39,146 bases of DNA from JADLHS01 sp964539515 (GTDB lineage Bacteria > Verrucomicrobiota > Verrucomicrobiia > Limisphaerales > JADLHS01), in the NCBI GenBank assembly GCA_964539515.1, contig CAZIJO010000027.1, positions 1 through 39,146 on the forward strand, written 5' to 3'. A program made the translations under genes and the position numbers. Of this stretch, positions 29,056-37,102 are shown piece after piece. How positions within the stretch are numbered: the stretch's first letter is position 1; every line of letters starts with the position of its first letter. Under the pieces are notes generated by a model. It saw nothing but the letters and a program-made list of their open reading frames with translations, made no database searches and was not told the DNA's origin.

Positions 29056-30096
29056 TTATTCCAGTTTCGGCTGGAATCCAAACTTCTTCGCCAAGGCGAG
29101 GGAGGTGGCGAGCGACTTGACTCCCGCGGTGCAGGTCGGATCGGAAAGGGAGGCGGCGGCGAGGCAGACACCCGTGCGCAAGCTGCGCTGCAGTTCCCAG
29201 CCTTCGTGCAAGCCCCAGAGCACCCCGGCGCAGAAGGCATCGCCCGCGCCGGCTGTGCCCGCGATGTGTTTCGCCGGGATCTTGAGCGAAGGTTGCCAGA
29301 CGTCGTCCCCCCGGCGGTTGCGGGCCAGGGCGCCTTCGGGAAAGTGGATCACCACCAACTCGCGGACGCCCTGTTGCAGCAACGCCCCGGCGGCATGCCG
29401 GAGCGCCACGGTGTCAAGCCGCCCGTCCGGGGTCCGCGCCCGGAACCCCGTGGTCTTGCCGGCCTCAATCTCGTTGAGGATGCAGTAGTCCACGAACTTG
29501 AGCACCGGCGTCACCAGCGTGGTAAAGCGCTCCCCGTCTTCGCTCACCACATCCACGCTGGTCTTCAGACCGGCGGCCTGCGCCGCAGCCAGCAACCGTC
29601 CGGCGCCAGTGCCGTACTTAGCATCGATGACATCCAATGCGTCGAGGAGGAGCAAATAGCCCAGGTGGAAAATGCGCGCCTTGATCTTCTTGAAATCCAA
29701 ATTGGCGCCGGCCCACAGGGCATTGGCGCCGCGCGCGTGGAAAAACGTCCGCCGCCCCGAGGCCCGCTCTGTCATGACGTCAGTGTAGGAAGTGACCGCC
29801 TGGGAGGTTTGCGTCAGATGGCGGACGTCAATTTTCTGGCGGCGGCAGTGGGCAAGGATTTGGGCGCCGTTATCGTCCTGGCCAACCAGGCCGGCGGCGA
29901 GAAGCGGGAAAGGCGCTCCCGACTGGGCGAGATCCATCAGGACGTTATAGGGCCCGCCCCCGGTGCCGGTTGATTCCGCGATGATGTTGGCGAGTTGCTC
30001 GGGCGGCGGGTAGCTCTCGATCAGCTTGACGCGGTCAATGATCCAGTTGCCCCCGGCGAGAAGGCCGCGATGCGCGCTGGAGGATGTGGTTTTCAT
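29056..30096 (-). CDS. PfkB-family carbohydrate kinase
   Basis: The 346-residue cytoplasmic kinase has the ribokinase fold. STGTGGGPYNVLMDLAQSGA matches the N-terminal sugar-binding signature, GLVGQDDNGAQIL the following helix, and GTAGAGDAFCAGVLWGL (about residues 278-294) is PfkB signature 2 with the catalytic Asp and anion hole. It phosphorylates a sugar or nucleoside hydroxyl with ATP; the substrate cannot be named. ATG 30096 is preferred to the in-frame start at 30153, whose extra 19 residues are unlike the family. It is divergent from the ptsI gene, sharing a spacer of about 150 bases. Confidence 0.85.
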   Translation of the reverse strand: MKTTSSSAHRGLLAGGNWIIDRVKLIESYPPPEQLANIIAESTGTGGGPYNVLMDLAQSGAPFPLLAAGLVGQDDNGAQILAHCRRQKIDVRHLTQTSQAVTSYTDVMTERASGRRTFFHARGANALWAGANLDFKKIKARIFHLGYLLLLDALDVIDAKYGTGAGRLLAAAQAAGLKTSVDVVSEDGERFTTLVTPVLKFVDYCILNEIEAGKTTGFRARTPDGRLDTVALRHAAGALLQQGVRELVVIHFPEGALARNRRGDDVWQPSLKIPAKHIAGTAGAGDAFCAGVLWGLHEGWELQRSLRTGVCLAAASLSDPTCTAGVKSLATSLALAKKFGFQPKLE

Positions 30097-30248
30097 GGTC
30101 TGATGCTGCGAAATGGCAGGTTCAGTGAACAAGAATACCGGAATGCCTGGCAAGTGTTTTCTGGAATTGCGGCCCGAAATCCCGCGGTTTGGGTCGGGCG
30201 CCGAAGCGACTGGGAGGCAGTGGCTTTTTTCCCGATTCCCGGCAAGAA

Positions 30249-32066
30249 ATGCTTTTCAAACCGGCCGCTCATGGCTATTTCTGCAGCGTGGCCACGCAGT
30301 TGCACCAAGGCGAGAAGACACTCCGGGGCATCCCGGTGTCCGCCGGTGTGTGCCGTGGAAAAGTGGTGGTCCTGGACAAGTCGGCCCCGGCGATCGAGCA
30401 GCGTTCGCTTCGCGAGGCCGAGTTGCCCGAGGAAATCAACCGTCTCCAGCGCGCCCTGGTCAGCACCCGCGAACAGTTGCAGGAAGTTCAGCGCCAGCTG
30501 GCGGTCAGTCTGGGCGCCTCCCATGCGAGCATCTTCGATGCGCATTTGCTGGTGCTCGAGGACCCCGCCCTGATCGACGAGGCGGTGCGCGTCATCCAGC
30601 AGGAGCAGGTCAACGCGGAATACGCGTTTCACCGCGTCACCGAACGGTATGCCACCGCGCTGGCGAAGGTTGCGGACGAGTACTTGCGCGAACGCACCAC
30701 CGACATGCGGGATGTCAGCGCGCGGGTGATCAGCAACTTGCTGGGGCGCGAGGAGCACGTTGACCTCCGCCAGCTGGCCGAGCCGTGCATCATCATCGCG
30801 CATGATCTCACCCCATCCAAGACGGCCCAGATGGACCGCAAGCAGGTATTGGGTTTCGCCACCGACATCGGCAGCCGGACGTCGCACACGGCAATCATGG
30901 CGCGGTCGCTCCGCATCCCGGCGGTGGTGGGGTTGAAGCAGGCCAGCGCGGAACTCAAGAGCGGCGATTACGTGCTGCTCGACGGGTTCAACGGCGTCAT
31001 CATCGTCAACCCGACCGATCAGACGCTTTTTGAATACGGGCAGTTGATTCGCAAGCAGGTGACGCTGGAGGAAAAACTGCGCGAGGCGCTGAATCAACCC
31101 GCGGTCACCCTCGACAACCACCGGATCCTGATTTCGGCCAACATCGAGCAAGCCGGCGATGTCGAGACGGTGAAATCGAGCGGCGCCGAGGGCGTGGGCC
31201 TCTTTCGCACAGAATACCTGTTCATCAATCGCGACGCCCCGCCCGGCGAGGAGGAACAGTATGAAGCCTACCGCCAGGTGGCCGAGGCGCTGAAACCCAA
31301 CCCCGTAGTCATCCGCACCCTTGATCTGGGCGGCGACAAACTGCTGTCGTCGCTCGCGCTGCCGACGGAGATGAACCCCTTCCTCGGCTGGCGGGCGATC
31401 CGGTTCTGTCTGGAGCATGAGGAAATTTTCCGGGCGCAATTGCGGGCCATTTTGCGGGCCAGCGTCCCCGGCAATGTGAAAATCATGTACCCCATGATTT
31501 CGGGTCTCGACGAATTGAACCAGGCCAACACGTTCCTCGCCCATTACAAAACCGAGTTGCGGAACGAGGGCGTGGCGTTCGATGAACACCTTGAGATTGG
31601 CGCCATGATCGAAATCCCGTCGGCGGCCCTAATCGCCGGTGCGCTGGCCAAACAGGTGCAGTTTTTCAGTATCGGCACGAATGATTTGATCCAATACACG
31701 CTCGCCGTGGATCGGATGAACGAAAAAATCGCGCATCTTTACGAGCCGACGCATCCCGCCATCCTGCGCCTGATCAAGCTGACCGTGGACGCCGCCCGGA
31801 CCCACCAGATCTGGGTCAGCCTCTGCGGGGAAATCGCGGGCGATCCGGCCCTCGTACCGCTGTTGATCGGCCTGGGCGTGGAGGAGTTGAGCGCCGCGCC
31901 GCAGATGCTCGCGCCCCTGAAGTATCTCATTCGCCGGCTTAAGCTGTCGGATGCCACCGAACTCGCGACCTTCGCCCTCAGCTGCGAATCGGCCGCGGAA
32001 ATCCTCGCGCGCAGCCAGGCGATCGCCCAACGCGCTGCCCCAAGCCTTTTCGAAACCAAAAAATGA
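30249..32066 (+). CDS. ptsI: Phosphoenolpyruvate-protein phosphotransferase (PTS enzyme I)
   Basis: The protein is about 605 residues from ATG 30249; GTG 30288 and an upstream in-frame start at 30189 are alternatives. It takes phosphate from PEP and passes it to HPr. The domains are complete: an N-terminal HPr-binding helical region (GIPVSAGVCRGKVVVLDKSA onward), the phosphohistidine site GSRTSHTAIMARSLRIPAVVG (the His is residue 213), and the PEP-binding barrel with EGVGLFRTEYLF, RTLDLGGDK, MIEIPSAAL, FFSIGTNDLIQYTLAVDR and the catalytic Cys in SLCGEIAGD. No HPr or sugar-specific enzyme II is in the window. The stop overlaps the next start (ATGA). Confidence 0.95.
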   Translation: MLFKPAAHGYFCSVATQLHQGEKTLRGIPVSAGVCRGKVVVLDKSAPAIEQRSLREAELPEEINRLQRALVSTREQLQEVQRQLAVSLGASHASIFDAHLLVLEDPALIDEAVRVIQQEQVNAEYAFHRVTERYATALAKVADEYLRERTTDMRDVSARVISNLLGREEHVDLRQLAEPCIIIAHDLTPSKTAQMDRKQVLGFATDIGSRTSHTAIMARSLRIPAVVGLKQASAELKSGDYVLLDGFNGVIIVNPTDQTLFEYGQLIRKQVTLEEKLREALNQPAVTLDNHRILISANIEQAGDVETVKSSGAEGVGLFRTEYLFINRDAPPGEEEQYEAYRQVAEALKPNPVVIRTLDLGGDKLLSSLALPTEMNPFLGWRAIRFCLEHEEIFRAQLRAILRASVPGNVKIMYPMISGLDELNQANTFLAHYKTELRNEGVAFDEHLEIGAMIEIPSAALIAGALAKQVQFFSIGTNDLIQYTLAVDRMNEKIAHLYEPTHPAILRLIKLTVDAARTHQIWVSLCGEIAGDPALVPLLIGLGVEELSAAPQMLAPLKYLIRRLKLSDATELATFALSCESAAEILARSQAIAQRAAPSLFETKK

Positions 32067-32812
32067 AAGTCATCATCCTGGCCGCCGGCTACGCGACGCG
32101 GCTTTACCCACTCACCCTCACCCAACCCAAGCCGCTGCTGCCAGTCGCGGGCAAGCCGATGATCGAGCATGTCCTCGACAACCTCACGCCCATGGACGGT
32201 CTCGATCGCGTTTACGTGGTGACGAACGCGAAATTTGCCGGGCATTTCCAGCAATGGTCCGACCGCTACCGGGCGACGAAATCAAAGCTCGAATTCACCA
32301 TTGTCAACGATGGCTCGACCGACGACACCAACAAGCTGGGAGCCATCGGCGACATCCATTACGTCCTCCAGACGCACAAGGTGCAGGATGATTTGATCGT
32401 GATCGCGGGCGACAATCTATTCAGCGAAAAGCTCTCAGACTTCGGCCGGGTTTGCCGCGAAAAGAACACTCCGGTGCTCGCACTATATGACGTGGGCGAC
32501 CTCGAGCAGATCAAGAAATACAATTCCATTTCCGTGGATGCCGCCGGCCGGATCACCTACTTCGAGGAGAAACCGAAGCACCCGACCAGCACCCTCACCG
32601 GGATCGCGCTTTACTATTATCCCCGGCACACGATCCCGCTGATCGAGCAATACATCGCCGAAGGCAACAATCCGGACCAACCGGGCCGCCTGGTGCAATG
32701 GCTTTATCCGCGCACGGCCGTCTATACCTGGCGCGTGCCGGGCACGTGGTTCGACATTGGCTCGAAGGAAACTCTGGAGGAGGCGAACCAGATCTTCGCC
32801 CAGAAATCCTGA
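32063..32812 (+). CDS. Sugar-1-phosphate nucleotidylyltransferase (RmlA-like)
   Basis: The 249-residue enzyme activates a sugar 1-phosphate with a nucleoside triphosphate. The signature loop LAAGYATRLYPLTLTQPKPL carries the catalytic Arg and the Lys that binds the sugar phosphate. VIAGDNLF holds the metal-binding Asp, and YFEEKPKHP and GTWFDIGSKETLEEAN complete the family pattern. GYATRLYP in place of GGGTRLYP marks a subgroup distinct from classic RmlA. The C-terminus is short, with no hexapeptide acetyltransferase domain. The gene is translationally coupled to ptsI (ATGA overlap), an unusual pairing. Confidence 0.88.
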   Translation: MKVIILAAGYATRLYPLTLTQPKPLLPVAGKPMIEHVLDNLTPMDGLDRVYVVTNAKFAGHFQQWSDRYRATKSKLEFTIVNDGSTDDTNKLGAIGDIHYVLQTHKVQDDLIVIAGDNLFSEKLSDFGRVCREKNTPVLALYDVGDLEQIKKYNSISVDAAGRITYFEEKPKHPTSTLTGIALYYYPRHTIPLIEQYIAEGNNPDQPGRLVQWLYPRTAVYTWRVPGTWFDIGSKETLEEANQIFAQKS

Positions 32813-33210
32813 TCCCGCCGGCCTGCTTTTCATGGCCCGCGCGCTCGTGCCGGGTTTCGGCGGTTGTTGCTGATTTTCGCGGGGCTGGACGGCCAGGCCG
32901 ATGTCAGTCCCGCGCTGGCGATGGCGACCGGCACGGTGGATTTCCATAAACACCACAGGCCGGGCGCCAGGGTTTCGAGAAGAATAAAGGACCAGCCCAG
33001 CCCCGCCACGTCATGCGGGCAAGAAGAAGGAGTCCTTTCTTGCGTGTTGCGGACAGGTGCAGCGGAAAACGGTGGTCCGCCACAACCCATTGCCGGGGAA
33101 AAACGCTTGGCGCCGGTTTACTGAAAGACAAGGATCTCCCTGGTGAAGCGGCGCAGAAACATTTTTCCCTGAAGCCCACAGCTTCTACGAAGCTTTCCAA
33201 CTGCAACCTT
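32813..33210. other. Intergenic region, 398 bp, left border of the VgrG-linked island
   Basis: No gene is supported. It must contain the promoter of the 431-residue protein gene. An imperfect hairpin (GTTGCGGAC near 33045 with GTCCGCCACAAC near 33074) is visible. An upstream in-frame start at 33013 could extend the downstream gene by 66 residues, but those residues are basic and unlike the family start. Confidence 0.35.
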
Positions 33211-34506
33211 ATGCCTATCCCCTCCCTCCAAACCTGGTTGACCGAAACAAAACTGGGCGTGATGAAACCTCGAAGCTCCCAGCTAAAAGCCGTGGACGAT
33301 GCTCTACAGCAGTATGAGCGCGCCCGGAATGACAATAACCTTTTCAAGATCAAGAACGCGTTCGAGGACTGGAAGCGCGCCAAAGGGCCCAGTTGGAAAA
33401 CCAGCGAGCGCAACCGCGGCGGCGCCATCACCCGCATGGATCAGGAACTCGCGAAAGTGGCGGACTACCGCACTCATCAACTCACCGGCGGGCGATTCAC
33501 CATGCAGGAACTGCAGGCGCTGGCCTTCATGGGCGCGGAGCGGAAGAAAGTGATCGCCAATGTTTTCAAGGGCAAAGAGGTCACCTTCCGCAACAGTCCC
33601 AAGGCCGTGAAGGAAGCCGTAAAGGACGCGGCCGCCCAGGTGCAGGCCAAGTGCGGCGAGGCCAAAAACTTCCTGCAAGGCACCGGCAAGAAGAGCACGC
33701 TCTCCACCTCGGACATGGCGAAGCAGAAAATCGAAGACATGACCAAGTCCATGTTCGCGGTGGATACACTGGAATCACTCGGCGGCCTGGGCGGGTTCGT
33801 CATCGACATCGTCGGCAAATGCGGCGTGAGCGTCGCCCCCGTGGTCGGCTATGTTAAGGACGGTTACGACCTGTTCACGGGTTGGGCCAAGGTGGCCAAA
33901 GCGCTCCACGATCAGCACAACATTTCCAACTGCAATTACATCATCGACATTGGCGCGCCGGCGGCGGCGTTCCAAGGCGTGAAGACCTGCCTGGTCAGCC
34001 AAACCAAGAACGAAGCGGCCAGCGCCACCATCGCCACCACGTCCTTTGCCCTCAAAACCGGTCTGGCTTTTGTGGACGGCGGCGCCATCAGCGGACCCGT
34101 GGTCGGCGCCGCGAATGCGGTCGCGAGTTTATCCCTGCAGCTCTACTGGCTGGCCACCGAGTGGAAGGCGACCAAGGCGATTAACACCGCCCTCGCGGAC
34201 AACAAGCTGGACGTCACCCTGTTCGAAACATATCCACTGATGGGCTGCTACTTGATGACCAGCGCGACCTTCAGTGATCTGATCCCGATTGATTGTTTTG
34301 GCACGCCCGGCTGGATGGACTACATTGAAAACCTCAAGAAACGCAATTTCGACGGCATCTATGACGCCGCCACCAGCCTGATCGACAAGTCACCTTGGGA
34401 GATCAAAGGATTGCCCAAACGTCCAGTGAAAGGTGGTGGGTTACAGTTCGGGATGCTGAGCGCAGCGAAAGACGTCGGGAGCAACGTGAAGGGTGTCTTC
34501 AGCTGA
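33211..34506 (+). CDS. Putative VgrG-linked effector: shared N-terminal module plus hydrophobic glycine-rich region
   Basis: The 431-residue product starts at ATG 33211. Residues about 18-75 (PRSSQLKAVDDALQQY, then AFEDWKRAKGPSWKTSERN) match the N-terminus of the 293-residue protein at 34579-35460. A charged helical stretch follows (about 110-185). Two hydrophobic Gly/Ala/Val regions come next, about 188-217 (LGGLGGFVIDIVGKCGVSVA) and about 270-316 (TGLAFVDGGAISGPVVGAAN). They are preceded by no signal peptide. This suggests membrane insertion, for example a pore-forming toxin. Five Cys lie in the C-terminal half. I recognise no named family. It faces the VgrG operon and ends 72 bases from the convergent 293-residue gene. 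An immunity gene is not evident. Confidence 0.65.
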   Translation: MPIPSLQTWLTETKLGVMKPRSSQLKAVDDALQQYERARNDNNLFKIKNAFEDWKRAKGPSWKTSERNRGGAITRMDQELAKVADYRTHQLTGGRFTMQELQALAFMGAERKKVIANVFKGKEVTFRNSPKAVKEAVKDAAAQVQAKCGEAKNFLQGTGKKSTLSTSDMAKQKIEDMTKSMFAVDTLESLGGLGGFVIDIVGKCGVSVAPVVGYVKDGYDLFTGWAKVAKALHDQHNISNCNYIIDIGAPAAAFQGVKTCLVSQTKNEAASATIATTSFALKTGLAFVDGGAISGPVVGAANAVASLSLQLYWLATEWKATKAINTALADNKLDVTLFETYPLMGCYLMTSATFSDLIPIDCFGTPGWMDYIENLKKRNFDGIYDAATSLIDKSPWEIKGLPKRPVKGGGLQFGMLSAAKDVGSNVKGVFS

Positions 34507-34578
34507 AGGCAATTCGCGGCGCGGTCCAAATCGAAGAAGGCAGCATGCTTACTGGGCGGGCCAGCGGCGTGGGCTGCA

Positions 34579-35460
34579 TCAGGGATAAATCGTATCCACC
34601 GTGTGCACCTTCCCCTGGGCATCGGAGCGTTGGCTATAAATCTTCCAGCCCCCGATGTTGAATCCGATGATGTGGGTGTAGAGACCCCCATAATCGTTCA
34701 GGCCGTAAACTCGGATCCCCGGCATGCCGAATCCTTCGAGCTGGTCCTGAAGCGCGTTGCCGCCTTGGCCCACCGGTTGGATGTGGGTACATGCAAGCGG
34801 ACCGGCCGTCCGAATCAGGAAGCTGCAGCCGGTGAGAGTTCCCGTCATCATGACCTGGCCGGCATTGACCGGGTAGAGTTTGCCGAGCGCATCGGCGGCG
34901 CTACTGGTTGGACGGTAATCCTGATGCATCTTGATGCAAACGCATGGCACCTTGGGGCCGTAGAGCGAGGCGCGGGAGGAAAATTTGTAGCCGACGATCG
35001 GGGCGGACAGCGGAGCAGGCCCGAGCTGACCGTTGTCAAAAAGCAGATCACTCGAGTCGACGGCGACGCGGAAATCGAGGGGCGCCGCATCCCGATCCCC
35101 CGCGATCGAGATTCGGTGTTTCCGCAGGAAAGCCTCCGGCGTGGCGAGCATCTCGTCCAGCCGTCGCCGGGCCATGCGACGGTTGAAGACATAACCGCCA
35201 ATGCCGGGGACCTGCAACACCGCCTCCTGTTTGATGTAATTCACCAGCTCAATCATGTGCGCCCGGCGTCGCGAGGCAAGCCAGTTGACTTTGCTCTCGT
35301 ACCAATCAAGGAACGCATCAACGAGCACATACAGGGACTGCTTGCTCTTGCCGCCGGCGTACGCCGATAGCGCCTGGTCCACCGCTTTAAGTTGCGGACT
35401 TCGGGAGTAGCCGAACTTGTCGGAGTCCTTTGTCCAAGTGGCGGGATTCATAAGGGACAC
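34579..35460 (-). CDS. Putative VgrG-linked effector: shared N-terminal module plus LTGC...H domain (candidate deamidase)
   Basis: The 293-residue protein starts MSLMNPATW. Residues 20-65 (RSPQLKAVDQALSAY, then AFLDWYESKVNW and SRRR) match the N-terminus of the 431-residue protein. The rest is unrelated to it and rich in beta strands. Residues 209-212 are LTGC, and a His at 226 lies 14 residues after the Cys. CNF1-type and BLF1-type glutamine deamidase toxins use an LSGC/LxGC Cys with a His 12-15 residues later, as I recall. The nearby strands (VPCVCIKMHQ, HIIGFNIGGWKIYS) fit a compact catalytic domain. No signal peptide is present. It is the last gene of the minus-strand VgrG series, 112 bases after the protease gene. 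Confidence 0.6.
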   Translation of the reverse strand: MSLMNPATWTKDSDKFGYSRSPQLKAVDQALSAYAGGKSKQSLYVLVDAFLDWYESKVNWLASRRRAHMIELVNYIKQEAVLQVPGIGGYVFNRRMARRRLDEMLATPEAFLRKHRISIAGDRDAAPLDFRVAVDSSDLLFDNGQLGPAPLSAPIVGYKFSSRASLYGPKVPCVCIKMHQDYRPTSSAADALGKLYPVNAGQVMMTGTLTGCSFLIRTAGPLACTHIQPVGQGGNALQDQLEGFGMPGIRVYGLNDYGGLYTHIIGFNIGGWKIYSQRSDAQGKVHTVDTIYP

Positions 35461-35572
35461 CTCAGCATTTTCAGGTCGTGGATTATGCGCCAGAATCTTT
35501 CCACCTTCACTGCTGGAGCAAGGAAATTGATTTAGCTTTTGAACAAGCGAATAAAAATGCCGACGACCCTCG

Positions 35573-37072
35573 CTAAGTCCGTGCCCGACGCAGTCGGGCG
35601 GCTTCGTTGTACGCCGCGACTGGGTCCATCATCTTGACGACCACGGTTTGGGCCGCGCCCACCTTGGGAGTTCGCGTCTGGCGGTCGGTTTCGCGTGCGG
35701 TTGTAACGATGACCTGTTTGATTTCAGCGGGCGTGAGATAAGGATTGATCAATAGACACTTCGCCGCCACGTTCGCAACCATCGGCAAGCCAAAAGATAC
35801 CCCATAATCCATAAGGGTGTCGGGCTCCTGGGTTGAGAAATCATCCACCGGCTGGAGTTTCAGGCCTTCCACCGTTATTTCATCGAGCTTGTCGTTGGCT
35901 GTTCCGCCGCCCTTCTGGTCGGAATCCGGGGCGTACTGGGGGGAATATGAGTTGGGGGCATAAACGTCCACGTCGCCGAAGGAACTGATGGCGTTCAGCT
36001 TCCCGTCAGCGGTGCAACCTGCGACCAAGAGAACATGGTCGGCGGCGGGGGCGAATTCCGATCCCCGTTTGGCGTTCTCCACGAGCTTGGGAGAGTTCCC
36101 GGCCGTGCCAAGAAAGAGAACGTTGGGCCGGTCGCTGATGATCTCGGTGGGGGTCTCACCCTCGACAAAGTCCCCCAGTTTCTTGTCACCGATGGTACCA
36201 AGATACATGCCATCACCTCGAAACAGGACGGAGCAACTGGCAATGTGGCAGCGCACCAGTTCCCCGTCGTCCAGGGCCCACGCCAGCGCATCCTGCCAGT
36301 CTTTCGGATTGTTGTTTCCCGCAGAGTGGCCAAAGCCCAGGCGCACGTCCACCAGATGAATGTCCTCGGCGCCCCAAGCCGCCCGCGCCGCACAGAAGGT
36401 TCCGTGGTTGCCGGCCTTCGACTGGTCATAAGTCGCCTCGGCGTTTTCGAGTTCTCGCTTTTCAAGATCCAGACGGCCTTTCGCTGCGGTGTAGGCCTGC
36501 TCGGCATTGGCTGCCTTGGTCGCTTCGGTGATCTCTTTCTGGGTTCTGTCTATTGCGGTGATTTCCGTCGCGATGATCCCCTGGCGTTCCGAACTCGCGC
36601 TGCGTTTTTCCGTCACCAAGGCGCTCCGTCGGGCTTGGTTATCTTTCTTGGCCTTTTCGAGCGCGGCTATTTTCTGCTCCTGCTCGTTGACCACGCGCCG
36701 GTCCTCGTCCACTTCAGTCGGCGGTCTTTGCTGGCTCTTGATGGCCTCCAGCCTTTGCCGGGCCTCCGTCTGTTTTTCAGCGGGCTTGGCGACGTATTCG
36801 GCGACAAATTTCTCGCGAGCAATGCGCGCGTTGAAAAACGCATTGGGTTTCGTGGTGATCCCGCAATCGAAAATCGCCACGATGGCTCGCGGACGTACGA
36901 CGCTGAGAACGTTGGTGGTTTGGGGGGCAACCTTGGACGCCATTTCCAGGGTGATCGCCTCATACACCGCTTTGAACTCCTTGTCCTCGGAACTCCAATG
37001 CACCTCCTCCCCATCGATCGTCTTGCCGACGCGCAACAGGCGATAAACGCCCTGTTCCAGCCAAGTGCTCAT
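35573..37072 (-). CDS. Subtilisin-like (S8) protease with a coiled-coil insertion
   Basis: The 499-residue protein keeps the whole S8 catalytic set: Asp69 in VAIFDCGI, His223 in GNHGTFCAA, the oxyanion Asn326 in LGTAGN, and Ser426 in GVSFGLPMVANVAAKCLL (subtilisins have GTSMAAPHVAGVAALL). ISSFGDVDVYAP and NPYLTPAEIKQVI are also typical. Between Asp and His, residues about 81-215 are a Glu/Lys/Ala/Gln-rich coiled coil (ARQRLEAIKS, EQKIAALEKAKKDN, LDLEKRELENAEATY). Subtilases normally have about 30-50 residues there. No signal peptide or obvious propeptide is seen, so export by the VgrG machine is likely. The last 45 residues look like a short tail. The gene lies 30 bases after the LysM gene. 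Confidence 0.8.
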   Translation of the reverse strand: MSTWLEQGVYRLLRVGKTIDGEEVHWSSEDKEFKAVYEAITLEMASKVAPQTTNVLSVVRPRAIVAIFDCGITTKPNAFFNARIAREKFVAEYVAKPAEKQTEARQRLEAIKSQQRPPTEVDEDRRVVNEQEQKIAALEKAKKDNQARRSALVTEKRSASSERQGIIATEITAIDRTQKEITEATKAANAEQAYTAAKGRLDLEKRELENAEATYDQSKAGNHGTFCAARAAWGAEDIHLVDVRLGFGHSAGNNNPKDWQDALAWALDDGELVRCHIASCSVLFRGDGMYLGTIGDKKLGDFVEGETPTEIISDRPNVLFLGTAGNSPKLVENAKRGSEFAPAADHVLLVAGCTADGKLNAISSFGDVDVYAPNSYSPQYAPDSDQKGGGTANDKLDEITVEGLKLQPVDDFSTQEPDTLMDYGVSFGLPMVANVAAKCLLINPYLTPAEIKQVIVTTARETDRQTRTPKVGAAQTVVVKMMDPVAAYNEAARLRRART

Positions 37073-37102
37073 GAGGGTAGTCGGGTTCGGAGTTTGGGTT
37101 GC

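Noticed and set aside
30093..31589. A 498-codon minus-strand frame inside ptsI
   Set aside because: Enzyme I is intact on the plus strand; the antisense frame has no motifs.
32830..33090. An 86-codon minus-strand frame with a hydrophobic stretch
   Set aside because: Its start has no ribosome-binding site, its ends are low-complexity, and no family is recognisable.
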